Below, piece after piece: positions 33,008-41,883 of a DNA stretch of 64,000 bases; the stretch's first letter is position 1; every line of letters starts with the position of its first letter. The notes beneath the pieces are model-generated. The model saw only the letters and a list, made by a program, of their open reading frames with translations. It did no database searches and had not been told where the DNA came from. Location of the stretch: contig JAHBXI010000005.1 of the NCBI GenBank assembly GCA_019636515.1, positions 186,001 to 250,000 of the forward strand, given 5' to 3'. A program made the translations under genes and the position numbers. The stretch is from Phycisphaeraceae bacterium (GTDB taxonomy: Bacteria > Planctomycetota > Phycisphaerae > Phycisphaerales > UBA1924).

Positions 33008-35554
33008 TCAACGCCCGCTGAAGTCCCGCGTGGCACGCCCCAGGCGCAGGCTGTTCAGCACCACGCTCACGCTGCTGAATGCCATCGCGGCACTGGCGAT
33101 CATCGGGGAGAGGAGCCAGCCCGTGAACGGGTGCAGCACGCCCGCGGCGAGGGGGATCGCCGCCGCGTTGTAGGCAAACGCCCAGAACAGGTTCTGGCGA
33201 ATGGTCCGCATGGTGGCCCGGGAGATGGCCAGCGCCTCGGCCACGGCTCCGGGGTCGCCGCGCAGGATGGTCATGTCCGCCGCCTCGATCGCGATGTCCG
33301 AGCCCGATCCCATCGCCATCGAGACGTCCGCCCGCGCCAGGGCGGGAGCGTCGTTGAGGCCGTCCCCCACCATCGCCACGACCTGGCCCCGAGAGCGAAG
33401 GTCCTCGATGGCGGCGGCTTTCTGTCCGGGCATCGTGCCGGCGAGGACATCCTTGATGCCGACGGCGTTCCCGACGGCCCGGGCGGTGTGGTGGTTGTCT
33501 CCGGTCATCATCACGACGCGAATGCCCATCGCGGAAAGGCGCTGAACCGCCGCGAAGGCGCCGGGCTTGACCTGATCGGCCACCGCGAGGACCCCGACCA
33601 CCAGCACTTGCCCCACGTATTCCACTTGCGCCTGGTCTTCCACTTGCGCCTGGTCGGCCGCCGGCGCGAAATCCATGCCCGACGCCGCGACGAAGATCGC
33701 GGTCCGCCCGAGCGAGGCCAGTTCCGCCGCGCGGTCCTCCATGGCGATCCGTGCGCGGCGTTCCCGCAGGAATTCCAGTGTCCCGACGAGCACGGTTTTC
33801 CCTTCAACGCGTGCCTCGACGCCGCGGCCCGCCGTCGCGCGAAACCCCGCCGATTCGGGGGCGTGGATGCCCCGCCGCAGCGCCCCGCGCACGACGGCGC
33901 CCGCGATCGGGTGTTCACTGGGTCGCTCGGCCGAGGCGGCGAGCCGCAGGACATGCTCCTGGGTAAACCCCGCGGCGGGGATCACGTCGGTGAGTTCGGG
34001 CCGCCCTCGCGTGAGCGTGCCGGTCTTGTCAAAGACGACGGTTGTGAGGCGACCGGCGATTTCAAGCGCGGCCCCGTGACGGATAAGGACGCCGCGAGCG
34101 GCCCCCAGCCCCGTCCCCACCATGATCGCCGTCGGCGTGGCAAGCCCCAGGGCGCACGGACAGGCGATGATCAGGACGGAGACCGAGGTCAACACGGCCA
34201 TCGACATCCGCTCGCCCTCGGGGGACGCAACCCACCACGCGGCGAACGTCGCGGCGGCGAGGAGGATCACCACGGGAACAAAGACCCCGCTGACACGATC
34301 GGCCAGTCGGGCGATCGGGGCCTTGCTCCCCTGGGCCTCCTGCACAAGGCGGATGATGCGGCCCAAGGCGGTATCCATCCCGACCCGGGTCACCGCCACC
34401 CTCAGCGAGCCCATCGTGTTCATGGTTCCGGCGTGGACAATGCCGCCGGGGGACTTGTCGTTTGGGATGCTCTCGCCCGTGAGCATCGATTCATCCACCG
34501 CGGAATCGCCGGCCTCCACCACCCCGTCGGCGGGGATCTTCTCACCCGGCCGTATGACGACGGTATCCCCCACCGCCACCTGCTCAACGGGGATTTCGTG
34601 CTCGGCGCCGTCGCGAACGACGCGGGCGGTCCGGGGGCGCAGCGCGATCAGGCGACCGATCGCCGCCGCGGTTCTTCCCGTCGCGCGGGCCTCGAGGCGC
34701 CTTCCCAGCATGACCAGGACAATGATGACGGCGGCGGCCTCGTAATACACCGGGACCAGCGCCGCCTCGCCACCACCGCCGTACTCGGCATGCCCCGCGC
34801 CGGGGGGGGAACCCGGCGCGGCGCCCGCGGCCGCGGCCGCCAAGAAACCCGGGGCCATGGTGGCGGCGAGCGAATACACGAAGGCCGTGCCGGTGCCCAG
34901 CGCCACCAGGGTGTCCATGGAGGCCGATCCCCGGCGAAGTCCTCTCCACGCCGAAAGAAAGAGCGGCCCCCCGCCCCAGAACAGCACCGGCGTCGTCAGG
35001 GCGAGTTGCAGCCATCGGCTCCACCACCCATCCAACCATGCGATGGATCCGTGCGACATCGCGATGACGACGACGGGAATCGCCAGCACGGCGGAGACGA
35101 CCAGGCGGTTGATGTTCCCGTCAGGCTTGATCGTTCGAGGCAGGTCTCTTGCACTCCGATGATCGAGCGTGGCCGACCCCCGGGGCGCGGCCGGGTTGGG
35201 TGACTCGGGCCACAGTGCCCGGAATCCAAGGTCTTCGACGGCACGGGCGATGGCGCCCGGTTGTATCACCCGCGAGTCGTACCGAACCGTGAGGAGTTGT
35301 GTGGCAAAGTTGACCTGCGCGGTGGTGACGCCCGGCTGCGTGGCAAGTCGTTTTTCGATTCGGGCCGCGCATGAGGCACAGGACATGCCCTCGATCGGCA
35401 CGTCGCGGCGAACCAGGCCGCCGTCGGCGGCATCCGAGGTTTGAGAAGTGGATCCGTCCGTTTGATCACCTCCGCCTCGACGCGTCCGGCGCGAGACGAT
35501 GCGTTCCCGTGGCGAGTGGCGCGGGCACCTGGGCGGACACGGATACCCAATCAT
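33008..35554 (-). CDS. copA: Copper-translocating P1B-type ATPase
   Basis: An inner-membrane copper exporter of about 848 residues. An N-terminal HMA domain carries IEGMSCASCAARIEKRL. The transmembrane copper site is IACPCALGLATPTA, the phosphorylation site DKTGTLTRG, the N-domain SERPSEHPIAGAVV, and the hinge VGDGLNDAPALA. An 18-bp duplication at about 33618-33655 encodes DQAQVEDQAQVEY, inserted in the P/N region and probably on a surface loop. A Gly/Ala-rich stretch near residue 245 (FLAAAAAGAAPGSPPGAG) is another loop expansion. The N-terminus is uncertain: ATG 35554 is chosen, TTG 35575 is in frame, and neither has a good Shine-Dalgarno. No CopY or CueR gene is adjacent. Confidence 0.93.
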   Translation of the reverse strand: MIGYPCPPRCPRHSPRERIVSRRTRRGGGDQTDGSTSQTSDAADGGLVRRDVPIEGMSCASCAARIEKRLATQPGVTTAQVNFATQLLTVRYDSRVIQPGAIARAVEDLGFRALWPESPNPAAPRGSATLDHRSARDLPRTIKPDGNINRLVVSAVLAIPVVVIAMSHGSIAWLDGWWSRWLQLALTTPVLFWGGGPLFLSAWRGLRRGSASMDTLVALGTGTAFVYSLAATMAPGFLAAAAAGAAPGSPPGAGHAEYGGGGEAALVPVYYEAAAVIIVLVMLGRRLEARATGRTAAAIGRLIALRPRTARVVRDGAEHEIPVEQVAVGDTVVIRPGEKIPADGVVEAGDSAVDESMLTGESIPNDKSPGGIVHAGTMNTMGSLRVAVTRVGMDTALGRIIRLVQEAQGSKAPIARLADRVSGVFVPVVILLAAATFAAWWVASPEGERMSMAVLTSVSVLIIACPCALGLATPTAIMVGTGLGAARGVLIRHGAALEIAGRLTTVVFDKTGTLTRGRPELTDVIPAAGFTQEHVLRLAASAERPSEHPIAGAVVRGALRRGIHAPESAGFRATAGRGVEARVEGKTVLVGTLEFLRERRARIAMEDRAAELASLGRTAIFVAASGMDFAPAADQAQVEDQAQVEYVGQVLVVGVLAVADQVKPGAFAAVQRLSAMGIRVVMMTGDNHHTARAVGNAVGIKDVLAGTMPGQKAAAIEDLRSRGQVVAMVGDGLNDAPALARADVSMAMGSGSDIAIEAADMTILRGDPGAVAEALAISRATMRTIRQNLFWAFAYNAAAIPLAAGVLHPFTGWLLSPMIASAAMAFSSVSVVLNSLRLGRATRDFSGR

Positions 35555-35869
35555 TTTCCAGACGATCGGGGACAAGAAGACTCTCAGGCCACGATTTCAT
35601 ACCCGATAATCACCCAGAACCCCGGCTTTGACGTTTGGTTCCACGGAAAAACAAAAAAACGTCCAGTTGTACGAAAATGGGCTTCGCACGCGTGTTCGGA
35701 TCGGGTAAAGTTCGCTCGGCACGGTTGCGTTTCGTGCCCGGCGTTGAGGGACAAGACCATACGCCGCTTTGTAGCGCGGTTTTCCGACCGTGCGGAGTTT
35801 CCGATCCTGGTGTCGCGGAGCCATTCGTGCGTCGCGTCACCGAAGTTTTCCTAATAGGAGGAGATGGAC

Positions 35870-36475
35870 ATGAAGTTATTCGTTTCTCTTGCCGCCTTGG
35901 CGTTGGCCGCTGGCATGGCTTCGGCCAAGGACCCGGTGAACGGTGAGTTGCTCACCGGTCTGAACAGCGGCGGCACCAGCCCCGGCGGGTACACCACCCG
36001 CGACCTGCTGGTCATCGACGTCTCGGGCATCCTTTCGATGGACGGGTTTGGCGATCCTGACAACGTGGTCCAGAACTATAACATCGGCGCGAATTCGCAC
36101 GTGACGGGAATCGGCTGGAACGTGACGCTCTTTGCCGACTCGCCGTCGTGGCTGTCGGAGATGTCGGTGGCGTTCCAGAATTCCGCCCAGAACGCCGGCG
36201 TGTTCCTTACCCCCGGCGTTGGCGACAATATCTCTGGAACCAAGTCGTATTCGTCGGGCGGGATCGTCGATCTCGTGGGCCTGGGCCTTGACTTCAACGT
36301 CGACGCCAACGGCCTTCTGCGCGTCGAGTTCTTCGAAGGGTTTGTTGATTACAACAACGACTGGGATGGAATCTGGCAATCGGGCGCGCTGACGATCGAG
36401 TACGTGGTCCCCGCTCCGGGCACCGCGGCTTTGCTGGCGACGGCCGGGCTGGTCGCTCTGCGTCGCCGCCGCTGA
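35870..36475 (+). CDS. PEP-CTERM sorted exported protein
   Basis: A 201-residue exported protein. ATG 35870 (MKLFVSLAALALAAGMASA) is preferred over 35864 because AGGAGG then sits at normal spacing. Signal peptidase would cut after ASA. The C-terminus has the PEP-CTERM tripartite signal: a PAPG motif, a hydrophobic helix (TAALLATAGLVALRR) and terminal RRRR. Exosortase is expected to process it for surface or exopolysaccharide attachment. The mature part is beta-rich and Asn/Gly/Asp-rich with no named domain. It is followed by a strong terminator. Confidence 0.9.
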   Translation: MKLFVSLAALALAAGMASAKDPVNGELLTGLNSGGTSPGGYTTRDLLVIDVSGILSMDGFGDPDNVVQNYNIGANSHVTGIGWNVTLFADSPSWLSEMSVAFQNSAQNAGVFLTPGVGDNISGTKSYSSGGIVDLVGLGLDFNVDANGLLRVEFFEGFVDYNNDWDGIWQSGALTIEYVVPAPGTAALLATAGLVALRRRR

Positions 36476-36514
36476 TACGCGGAGTTGGTCGGAAGTGTTG
36501 AAGTCTCATCCTCG

Positions 36515-36545
36515 AGGCCCGCGGCCAACGCCGCGGGCCTTTTTT
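36515..36545 (+). terminator. Intrinsic terminator after the PEP-CTERM gene
   Basis: An 11-bp perfect stem (AGGCCCGCGGC at 36515-36525 with its complement at 36530-36540), a CAAC loop and six T residues. It is a classic Rho-independent terminator about 40 bases after the stop codon. Confidence 0.95.
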
Positions 36546-36639
36546 CTGTCGTGATGTCGCCTCGTTGTCTGGGAAGGGGGCGTCCAGTGGCCACGGCCCG
36601 CTCTCCCGCGTCGAGCGGGGCGATACTCGGACGAGTCCT

Positions 36640-38670
36640 TCAGTCACCCTGGTCGAGGACCGCCATGAAGGCTTCCTGCGGGATGGTGACGCTGCCGACG
36701 TTCTTCATGCGTTTCTTGCCCTCTTTCTGCTTTTCGAGGAGTTTGCGCTTGCGAGAGACGTCGCCGCCGTAGCACTTGGCGAGTACGTCCTTGCGGTAGG
36801 CCTTGATCGTCTCCCGGGCGATGACCTTTCCGCCCAGGGCGCTCTGGAGGGGGATCTCGAACTGGTGCCGTGGGATCTGCTCCTTGAGTCGGACGAGAAG
36901 GTTGCGTCCGCGGAACTCGGCCTTGTCGCGGTGGACGATCAGGGCGAGGGCCTCGACGGGCTCCCCGTTGATGAGGGTGTCCATCTTGACGAGGTTGTCG
37001 GCGCGGTACTCGATGACCTCGTAGTCCATGGTTCCGTAGCCGCTGGTCATGCCCTTCATCTTGTCGAAAAAATCGTAGATGATCTCGGCGAGGGGGACCT
37101 CGAAGGTGATGATCTCACGGCTTGTCGAGACGTAGTTCTGGTTCTTGTAGAGGCCGCGGCGGTCGAGGCAGAGTTTCATGACGTCGCCGATATACTCCTT
37201 GGGGAGCATGATCTCGACCTTGCAGATGGGTTCTCGGATCTCGATGACGTGCCCCATGTTGGGCAGGTCGGCGGGGTTGTGGACCTCCAGGAGTTGGGAA
37301 CCCGCGGGCACATCCCGGTAGAACGGGCTTGAGTGATCGACGCTCTTGAGGGCCTGGCCGTTGGCGCCGGTGACGGTGTCGGTGCCGCGGACCAGGACGT
37401 GGTAGGAGACGGTCGGGGCGGTCTGGACGATCTGGACGCCGCCCTCGCGTTCGAGCCGCTCCTGGACGATGTCCATGTGGAGCAGGCCCAGGAAGCCGCA
37501 GCGGAAGCCAAAGCCCAGGGCCTCGGAATGGACGGGCTGGAAGGTGAACGATGAATCGTTGAGGGAGAGTTTCTCAACCGCGTCGCGCAACTGCTCGAAA
37601 TCGGCCCCGTCGCCGTCCTCGGTCGTGGCGGGATAGAAATCGCAGAAAACCATCTGGCGCGGGGGCTGATAGCCGGGGAGGGCCTCGGCCGCGGGGGCGT
37701 TCTCGAGGGTCACGGTGTCCCCGATGCGCACGTCGCGGAGGGAGCGGATCGCGGCGACGACGTAGGCCGTCTCTCCGGGTCCGATCTCTCCGTTGGGGAG
37801 GCGGTACGGCTTGGGCGTCATCTTGCCGATCTCGGTGACCTGGAAGGTGCGCTCGGTGCCGATCATGCGGATCTTGTCCCCGACCCGGAGTCGGCCGTCA
37901 AAGACCCGGACGTAGACAATGACGCCGCGGTAGTCGTCGTAGACCGCGTCGAAGATAAGAGCCCTGAGTTTGTCGGTGACCGGCTCCCGCGGGCCGGGGA
38001 ACCGCTCGCAGATCGCGGCGAGCAGTTCGGGGATCCCGACTCCGGTCTTGGCCGAGACCAGCAGGCAGTCCTCGGCGGCAAAGCCCAGGGTCTGCTCGAC
38101 TTCCTCGGCGACTTCGAGCGTGCGCGCGCTGGGGAGGTCGATCTTGTTGATGACGGGGATGATGGTGAGGTTTTCGTTGACGGCGAGGTAGGCGTTGACG
38201 AGAGTCTGGGCCTGGACGCCCTGGGTGGCATCGACGACCAGGATCGCCCCCTCGCAGGCCTTGAGAGCGCGGGAGACCTCGTAGTTGAAATCAACGTGCC
38301 CCGGGGTATCGATGAAGTTGAGCATGTAGAGGTCGCCGTGGGACTCGGGGGAGTCTCCCTTGCGGACCTGGTGGGAGGCGGGGGAGGCATCCTCGGCGGG
38401 GCTTTCGAAATCGGTCTCGAGATCGTCGGCGCCCGCGCCGGGCTTGTGGCGGTGGTAGACCGTGACCGCCGAGGCCTTGATGGTGATGCCTCGCTCGCGC
38501 TCGATGTCCATCGAGTCAAGGATCTGCTCCTTGGCCTCTCGGGCCGAGACCGCGTTGGTCGCCTGGAGGAGGCGGTCGGCGAGCGTGGACTTGCCGTGGT
38601 CGATGTGGGCGATGATGGAGAAATTACGGATCCGCGGAGCGGAGGACGGCTTGGGCGGCAGTTCGGGCAT
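36640..38670 (-). CDS. lepA: Elongation factor 4 (LepA) with an insertion in the GTPase domain
   Basis: A 676-residue ribosome-binding GTPase. It has NFSIIAHIDHGKSTLADRLL (G1), DIERERGITIKASAVT (switch I), NFIDTPGHVDFNYEV (G3), and NKIDLPSA (G4). The LepA-specific C-terminal domain has GGDVSRKRKLLEKQKEGKK and ends near QEAFMAVL. Between switch I and G3, residues ~74-112 form an acidic Ser/Asp/Glu-rich insertion where most LepA proteins have only a few residues. ATG 38670 lacks a Shine-Dalgarno, but TACGAT ends eight bases upstream, so the mRNA may be leaderless. It is divergent from rpmE. Confidence 0.97.
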   Translation of the reverse strand: MPELPPKPSSAPRIRNFSIIAHIDHGKSTLADRLLQATNAVSAREAKEQILDSMDIERERGITIKASAVTVYHRHKPGAGADDLETDFESPAEDASPASHQVRKGDSPESHGDLYMLNFIDTPGHVDFNYEVSRALKACEGAILVVDATQGVQAQTLVNAYLAVNENLTIIPVINKIDLPSARTLEVAEEVEQTLGFAAEDCLLVSAKTGVGIPELLAAICERFPGPREPVTDKLRALIFDAVYDDYRGVIVYVRVFDGRLRVGDKIRMIGTERTFQVTEIGKMTPKPYRLPNGEIGPGETAYVVAAIRSLRDVRIGDTVTLENAPAAEALPGYQPPRQMVFCDFYPATTEDGDGADFEQLRDAVEKLSLNDSSFTFQPVHSEALGFGFRCGFLGLLHMDIVQERLEREGGVQIVQTAPTVSYHVLVRGTDTVTGANGQALKSVDHSSPFYRDVPAGSQLLEVHNPADLPNMGHVIEIREPICKVEIMLPKEYIGDVMKLCLDRRGLYKNQNYVSTSREIITFEVPLAEIIYDFFDKMKGMTSGYGTMDYEVIEYRADNLVKMDTLINGEPVEALALIVHRDKAEFRGRNLLVRLKEQIPRHQFEIPLQSALGGKVIARETIKAYRKDVLAKCYGGDVSRKRKLLEKQKEGKKRMKNVGSVTIPQEAFMAVLDQGD

Positions 38671-38913
38671 TGCGATGGATCGTAGGAGGGGGCAAGCGAA
38701 TCTCCCGATCGGCACGGCGAGGGGCCTGGGAACCTCTCGATGCGGCGGCGCATGCGCCATCCGGGGGCCGGGTCCCCTGGAGAGGCGTATGAAGCCGGTG
38801 CCACCGCGCGGCTTGGGCCGACGACCCGGGAATGGCGCGGGGCTATAATCTCGGCCCCGGGTTGCCCGTCACCAAGCCCCGGTTCTGGACCCGGAAACGG
38901 AAGGATCACGGCG

Positions 38914-39144
38914 ATGAAGAAGGACATCCACCCCCGCTACTACCCCAAGTGCAAGGTCTACCACAACGGCCAGGTCGTGATGGAGGTCGGGGCGACGGTC
39001 CCCGAACTGCACGTCGAGGTGTGGTCGGGATCTCACCCGTTCTTCACGGGTAAGCAGACGTTCGTGGACGCCGCGGGCCGGGTTGAGAAGTTCCAGCGCA
39101 AGTTCCAGGGCAACTACTTCAAGCGCGACGACAAGAAGAAGTAA
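38914..39144 (+). CDS. rpmE: 50S ribosomal protein L31
   Basis: A 76-residue protein matching bL31: MKKDIHPRYYPKCKVYHNG, then VEVWSGSHPFFTGKQTFVD and VEKFQRKFQ. It has only one Cys, so it lacks the four-Cys zinc site and belongs to the zinc-independent (C-minus) type that can replace the zinc form under zinc limitation. ATG 38914 has AAGGA upstream. A TATAAT box at 38844-38849 gives a leader of about 55 bases. It is a single-gene unit, divergent from lepA. Confidence 0.97.
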   Translation: MKKDIHPRYYPKCKVYHNGQVVMEVGATVPELHVEVWSGSHPFFTGKQTFVDAAGRVEKFQRKFQGNYFKRDDKKK

Positions 39145-39253
39145 TCGATCGGCTGGGCGCATCCGGGCTTGGCGCATCCGGGCTGGGGGATCCGGGAGGA
39201 CCCGACGGGATCATGTCCTCCCCGTGTTCGCGCGCGACGAGGTCAACATACCA

Positions 39254-39285
39254 GGCATGATCGGATCGAGGCATGATCGGATCGA
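39254..39285. repeat. Two 16-bp tandem repeats
   Basis: GGCATGATCGGATCGA occurs twice in tandem. It resembles the 16-bp unit at 18921 (shared ATCG...GGATCG). Just before, at about 39158-39200, a degenerate 15-bp CTGGCGCATCCGGG-type unit occurs three times. Both lie in the roughly 250-base gap between rpmE and rho. Confidence 0.7.
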
Positions 39286-39394
39286 GGCGGCGCGGCACGG
39301 ATCGCCGGCGTCTCGCGGTTCGCCGCGTCTGGCGCGGACGTGACCGTCGCCAACCTTGCCTATCACGGCCCGGGGTGCGTGGATCGCCTGGGGA

Positions 39395-40609
39395 TCAGCC
39401 GACGCTGCCGACCAAAGCGGCGTTGGTCGGGAATCGCTTGAGCGCGGCGAGGAGTTGCTCGACCTGCTGCGGCGGGTGCATGGTCATGAGGCGGCGACGC
39501 AGGGCGGTCATGGTCTTGAGTTCGGCGTCGCCCATGAGGAGGTTCTCTTTCCTGGTTCCCGACGCGGCGAGGTTGATGGCGGGGAAGAGCCGCTGCTCGC
39601 TGATTTTCCGGTCGAGGATGAGTTCCATGTTCCCGGTTCCCTTGAACTCCTCGAAGATGACCTGATCCCCCGCGCTGCCGGTATCGACCAGGCACGAGGC
39701 GATGATGGTCAGGGAACCGGCTTCTTCGGAGTTTCGCGCGCTTCCGAACAACTGCTTGGGGATCTCCAGGGCCCTGGAATCCAGCCCCCCGGTGAGGGTT
39801 CGGCCGCTCCCGGCGAAGCGTCGGCTGTTGTTGAAGGCCCGCCCGAGCCTGGTCAGCGAATCAAGCACGACCAGGACGTGACGGCCGCGCTCGACGAGGC
39901 GCTTGCACCGGTCGATGGTCTGAATCGCCACCGAGACGTGCGTATCCACGTCGTGGTCGTTGCTGCTGGCGACGACGCGGACACGGGCCGGATCGAAAGG
40001 CATCTGCCGGGACGGATCGGAGGCCGCGTCGAGCATCGCGTTGAGGGATGTCTCCCCTGGCGCCATCGCCCTCGCGGGACGCGGGGCGAAGGTCCGGCGG
40101 AAGTCCGTGACCTCCTCGGGGCGCTCATCGACCAGCAGCACGACGACCTCGATCTCCGGGTGGTTCCGCAGGATCGCGCCGGCGATGTCCTTGAGGAGCG
40201 TGGTCTTGCCGGCCTTGGGAGGAGAGACGATCAGCCCGCGCTGACCTCGGCCGATGGGGCAGAACAAGTCGATGAGTCGGCACGACGCCGGGCAGCCGGG
40301 ATACTCGAGGGTCAGCCTGGGCTGCGGGTCGATGCTGGTCAGTTCATCAAAGGGCCGGATCGGCGCCTGGTCGTCCACCAGGAGCGTGTCGAGTTCCGGG
40401 ATCCGAACCATCGGGGGGCCGGCGTGTCGCCCGCCCCGGTCGTGACCACCGCGTCCGTTCGAGTGACCGGACCCCGAACCCTGACGCTGGCCTCGGAACC
40501 CGTGGCGCCCCGCCGCCTGGCCATTCGATTGGCCGTGGCCGTGGGGATGCTGCCCGCCCGGGTTTCCCCGCTGACCCCGCCCGCGACGACGTGAACGCCT
40601 TTGTGACAC
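39395..40609 (-). CDS. rho: Rho-family transcription terminator lacking the RNA-binding N-terminal domain
   Basis: A 404-residue hexameric RNA helicase core. It has [20 protein letters not shown] (Walker A, ~131-136), [33 protein letters not shown], and the R-loop and C-terminal segments ([16 protein letters not shown]). The usual Rho-N and cold-shock RNA-binding domains are missing. Instead residues 1-66 are Gly/Arg/His/Gln-rich with many RG motifs, and residues ~67-110 join directly to the ATPase core. RG-rich tails often bind RNA, so this may replace primary-site RNA binding. GTG 40609 follows AAGGAAG. A 12-bp repeat lies about 95 bases upstream. Whether this is the only Rho in the genome is not visible. 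Confidence 0.92.
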   Translation of the reverse strand: MSQRRSRRRGRGQRGNPGGQHPHGHGQSNGQAAGRHGFRGQRQGSGSGHSNGRGGHDRGGRHAGPPMVRIPELDTLLVDDQAPIRPFDELTSIDPQPRLTLEYPGCPASCRLIDLFCPIGRGQRGLIVSPPKAGKTTLLKDIAGAILRNHPEIEVVVLLVDERPEEVTDFRRTFAPRPARAMAPGETSLNAMLDAASDPSRQMPFDPARVRVVASSNDHDVDTHVSVAIQTIDRCKRLVERGRHVLVVLDSLTRLGRAFNNSRRFAGSGRTLTGGLDSRALEIPKQLFGSARNSEEAGSLTIIASCLVDTGSAGDQVIFEEFKGTGNMELILDRKISEQRLFPAINLAASGTRKENLLMGDAELKTMTALRRRLMTMHPPQQVEQLLAALKRFPTNAALVGSVG

Positions 40610-40704
40610 GATCAATTCTTCCTTCGGGCATCCCGTGGACGCCCGCGCCAGCCCATGCTCACGGGAAATGACGGGCAACCCAAGCCCCGATCGCCCCCCC
40701 CGGA

Positions 40705-40752
40705 TACACCCCGGTATACACCCCGGTATACACCCCGGTATACACCCCGGTA
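40705..40752. repeat. Four 12-bp tandem repeats upstream of rho
   Basis: TACACCCCGGTA is repeated four times without spacer, creating overlapping GTATAC palindromes. On the minus strand, the direction of rho transcription, each unit gives a TATACC hexamer, so it may provide several alternative -10-like sites or a protein-binding array. Confidence 0.85.
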
Positions 40753-41288
40753 CGTCCGCACCCCCCGCCGGCCGATCGGCACGGCTGGATCACACGCCCC
40801 GGCCGCTACCCCGCCGACGGCCGAGAACGGAACAAGAACACCCCCGTGCGGGTACTCCACCGGGCCAACGGCACGACCATTCCCAGAGCCGCGCTTGCCC
40901 TATCACGCCGGTTCCCCTGGCAATTTCCCATGGCCGAGGGGTATGCCGCGACCCGGGGTCGAACGGAAAGATCCAGAATGCCAGACGGCCATGATCAACC
41001 AATGATCCATCACTCATCCGGCCGACGAAACTCCGCCCAGGTGCTCGGATCGCCGCTTCAATTCGGATCGCCCGTGACCGCCGAACGGGGGCGGGTGGTG
41101 AACGGGAATCGGCCGGAGAAACCACCGAGCCCGCCTCGGCCCGAATCTCGCGGGCGTACCGCCGCGCGGGGCCGGCCGTCGTGACGCGGCCGTCGTTCGA
41201 AGCGGGTGTTTGAGCGGAGACGGACGCAAGCCCGGCAATCCGCTTGAAACTATCGGGCAATTGTGGATCCCGCGAGATGCAAAGTCAA
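40753..41288. other. Intergenic region between rho and rpiB
   Basis: About 540 bases with no convincing gene. The frames on both strands are Arg/Pro-rich and show no recognisable product. The region presumably holds the rho promoter at its left end and the rpiB terminator at its right end. Confidence 0.45.
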
Positions 41289-41318
41289 GAAAGGCCCCGG
41301 CAACCCGCCGCCGGGGCT
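41289..41318 (-). terminator. Intrinsic terminator of rpiB
   Basis: Reading leftward, the rpiB stop TAG leads straight into AGCCCCGGC, a loop, GCCGGGGC and then CTTTCTT. The stem overlaps the stop codon by two bases. It looks like a Rho-independent terminator with a short interrupted T-tract. Confidence 0.7.
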
Positions 41319-41781
41319 ATTCCTTCACGGATGAGGGGTCCTGCCCCTTCTCGATGGCGTCGATTTTATGAATGCGCCGGGCATGACGACCCCCGCTGAA
41401 CTCCGTCGAGAGCCATGTGCTCACGATCTTCTCGATCAGGCGCTGACCGAGCAGGTCCGCGGACAGGCACAGGACGTTGGCGTTGTTATGGCTGCGTGAG
41501 AGTTGCGCGGTGAGTTCGTCGTGTGCCACCGCGGCCCGTACGCCGTGGACCTTGTTGGCGGCGATGCTCATCCCGATCCCGGTGCCGCAGACCAGGATGC
41601 CCAGTTCGGCCTTCTTGTCGGCGATCGCCTTGCCGACCGCGAAGGCCTGCTCGGGGTAGTCGGTCGCCTGGGCCGTATCGTCGCCGATCAATTCCACGGC
41701 GTGCCCATCTCTCTGGAGCATGTCGGCGAGTTGGCGGATGGCCGCCGTCCCACGATGATCCGCCCCCAATGCGATTCGCAT
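41317..41781 (-). CDS. rpiB: Ribose-5-phosphate isomerase B
   Basis: A 154-residue cytoplasmic isomerase that interconverts ribose 5-phosphate and ribulose 5-phosphate. It starts MRIALGADHRG at ATG 41781 behind GGAGAA. The active-site Cys65 lies in VCGTGIGMSIAANK, His98 in SHNNANVLCL, and the phosphate-binding residues in the DHRG start. Length is normal for the RpiB/LacAB family. It is downstream of, and possibly cotranscribed with, the Sua5-phosphatase fusion gene on the same strand. Confidence 0.96.
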   Translation of the reverse strand: MRIALGADHRGTAAIRQLADMLQRDGHAVELIGDDTAQATDYPEQAFAVGKAIADKKAELGILVCGTGIGMSIAANKVHGVRAAVAHDELTAQLSRSHNNANVLCLSADLLGQRLIEKIVSTWLSTEFSGGRHARRIHKIDAIEKGQDPSSVKE

Positions 41782-41883
41782 GCGTTCTCCCGTGCGTGCG
41801 TGCCCAGCCCCGCGCTCTACTTTAGCCTGTGCGGGCACCCCTCCGGCCGGAAAAACAGGACCGCCTCGCCGACACCCCGACGG

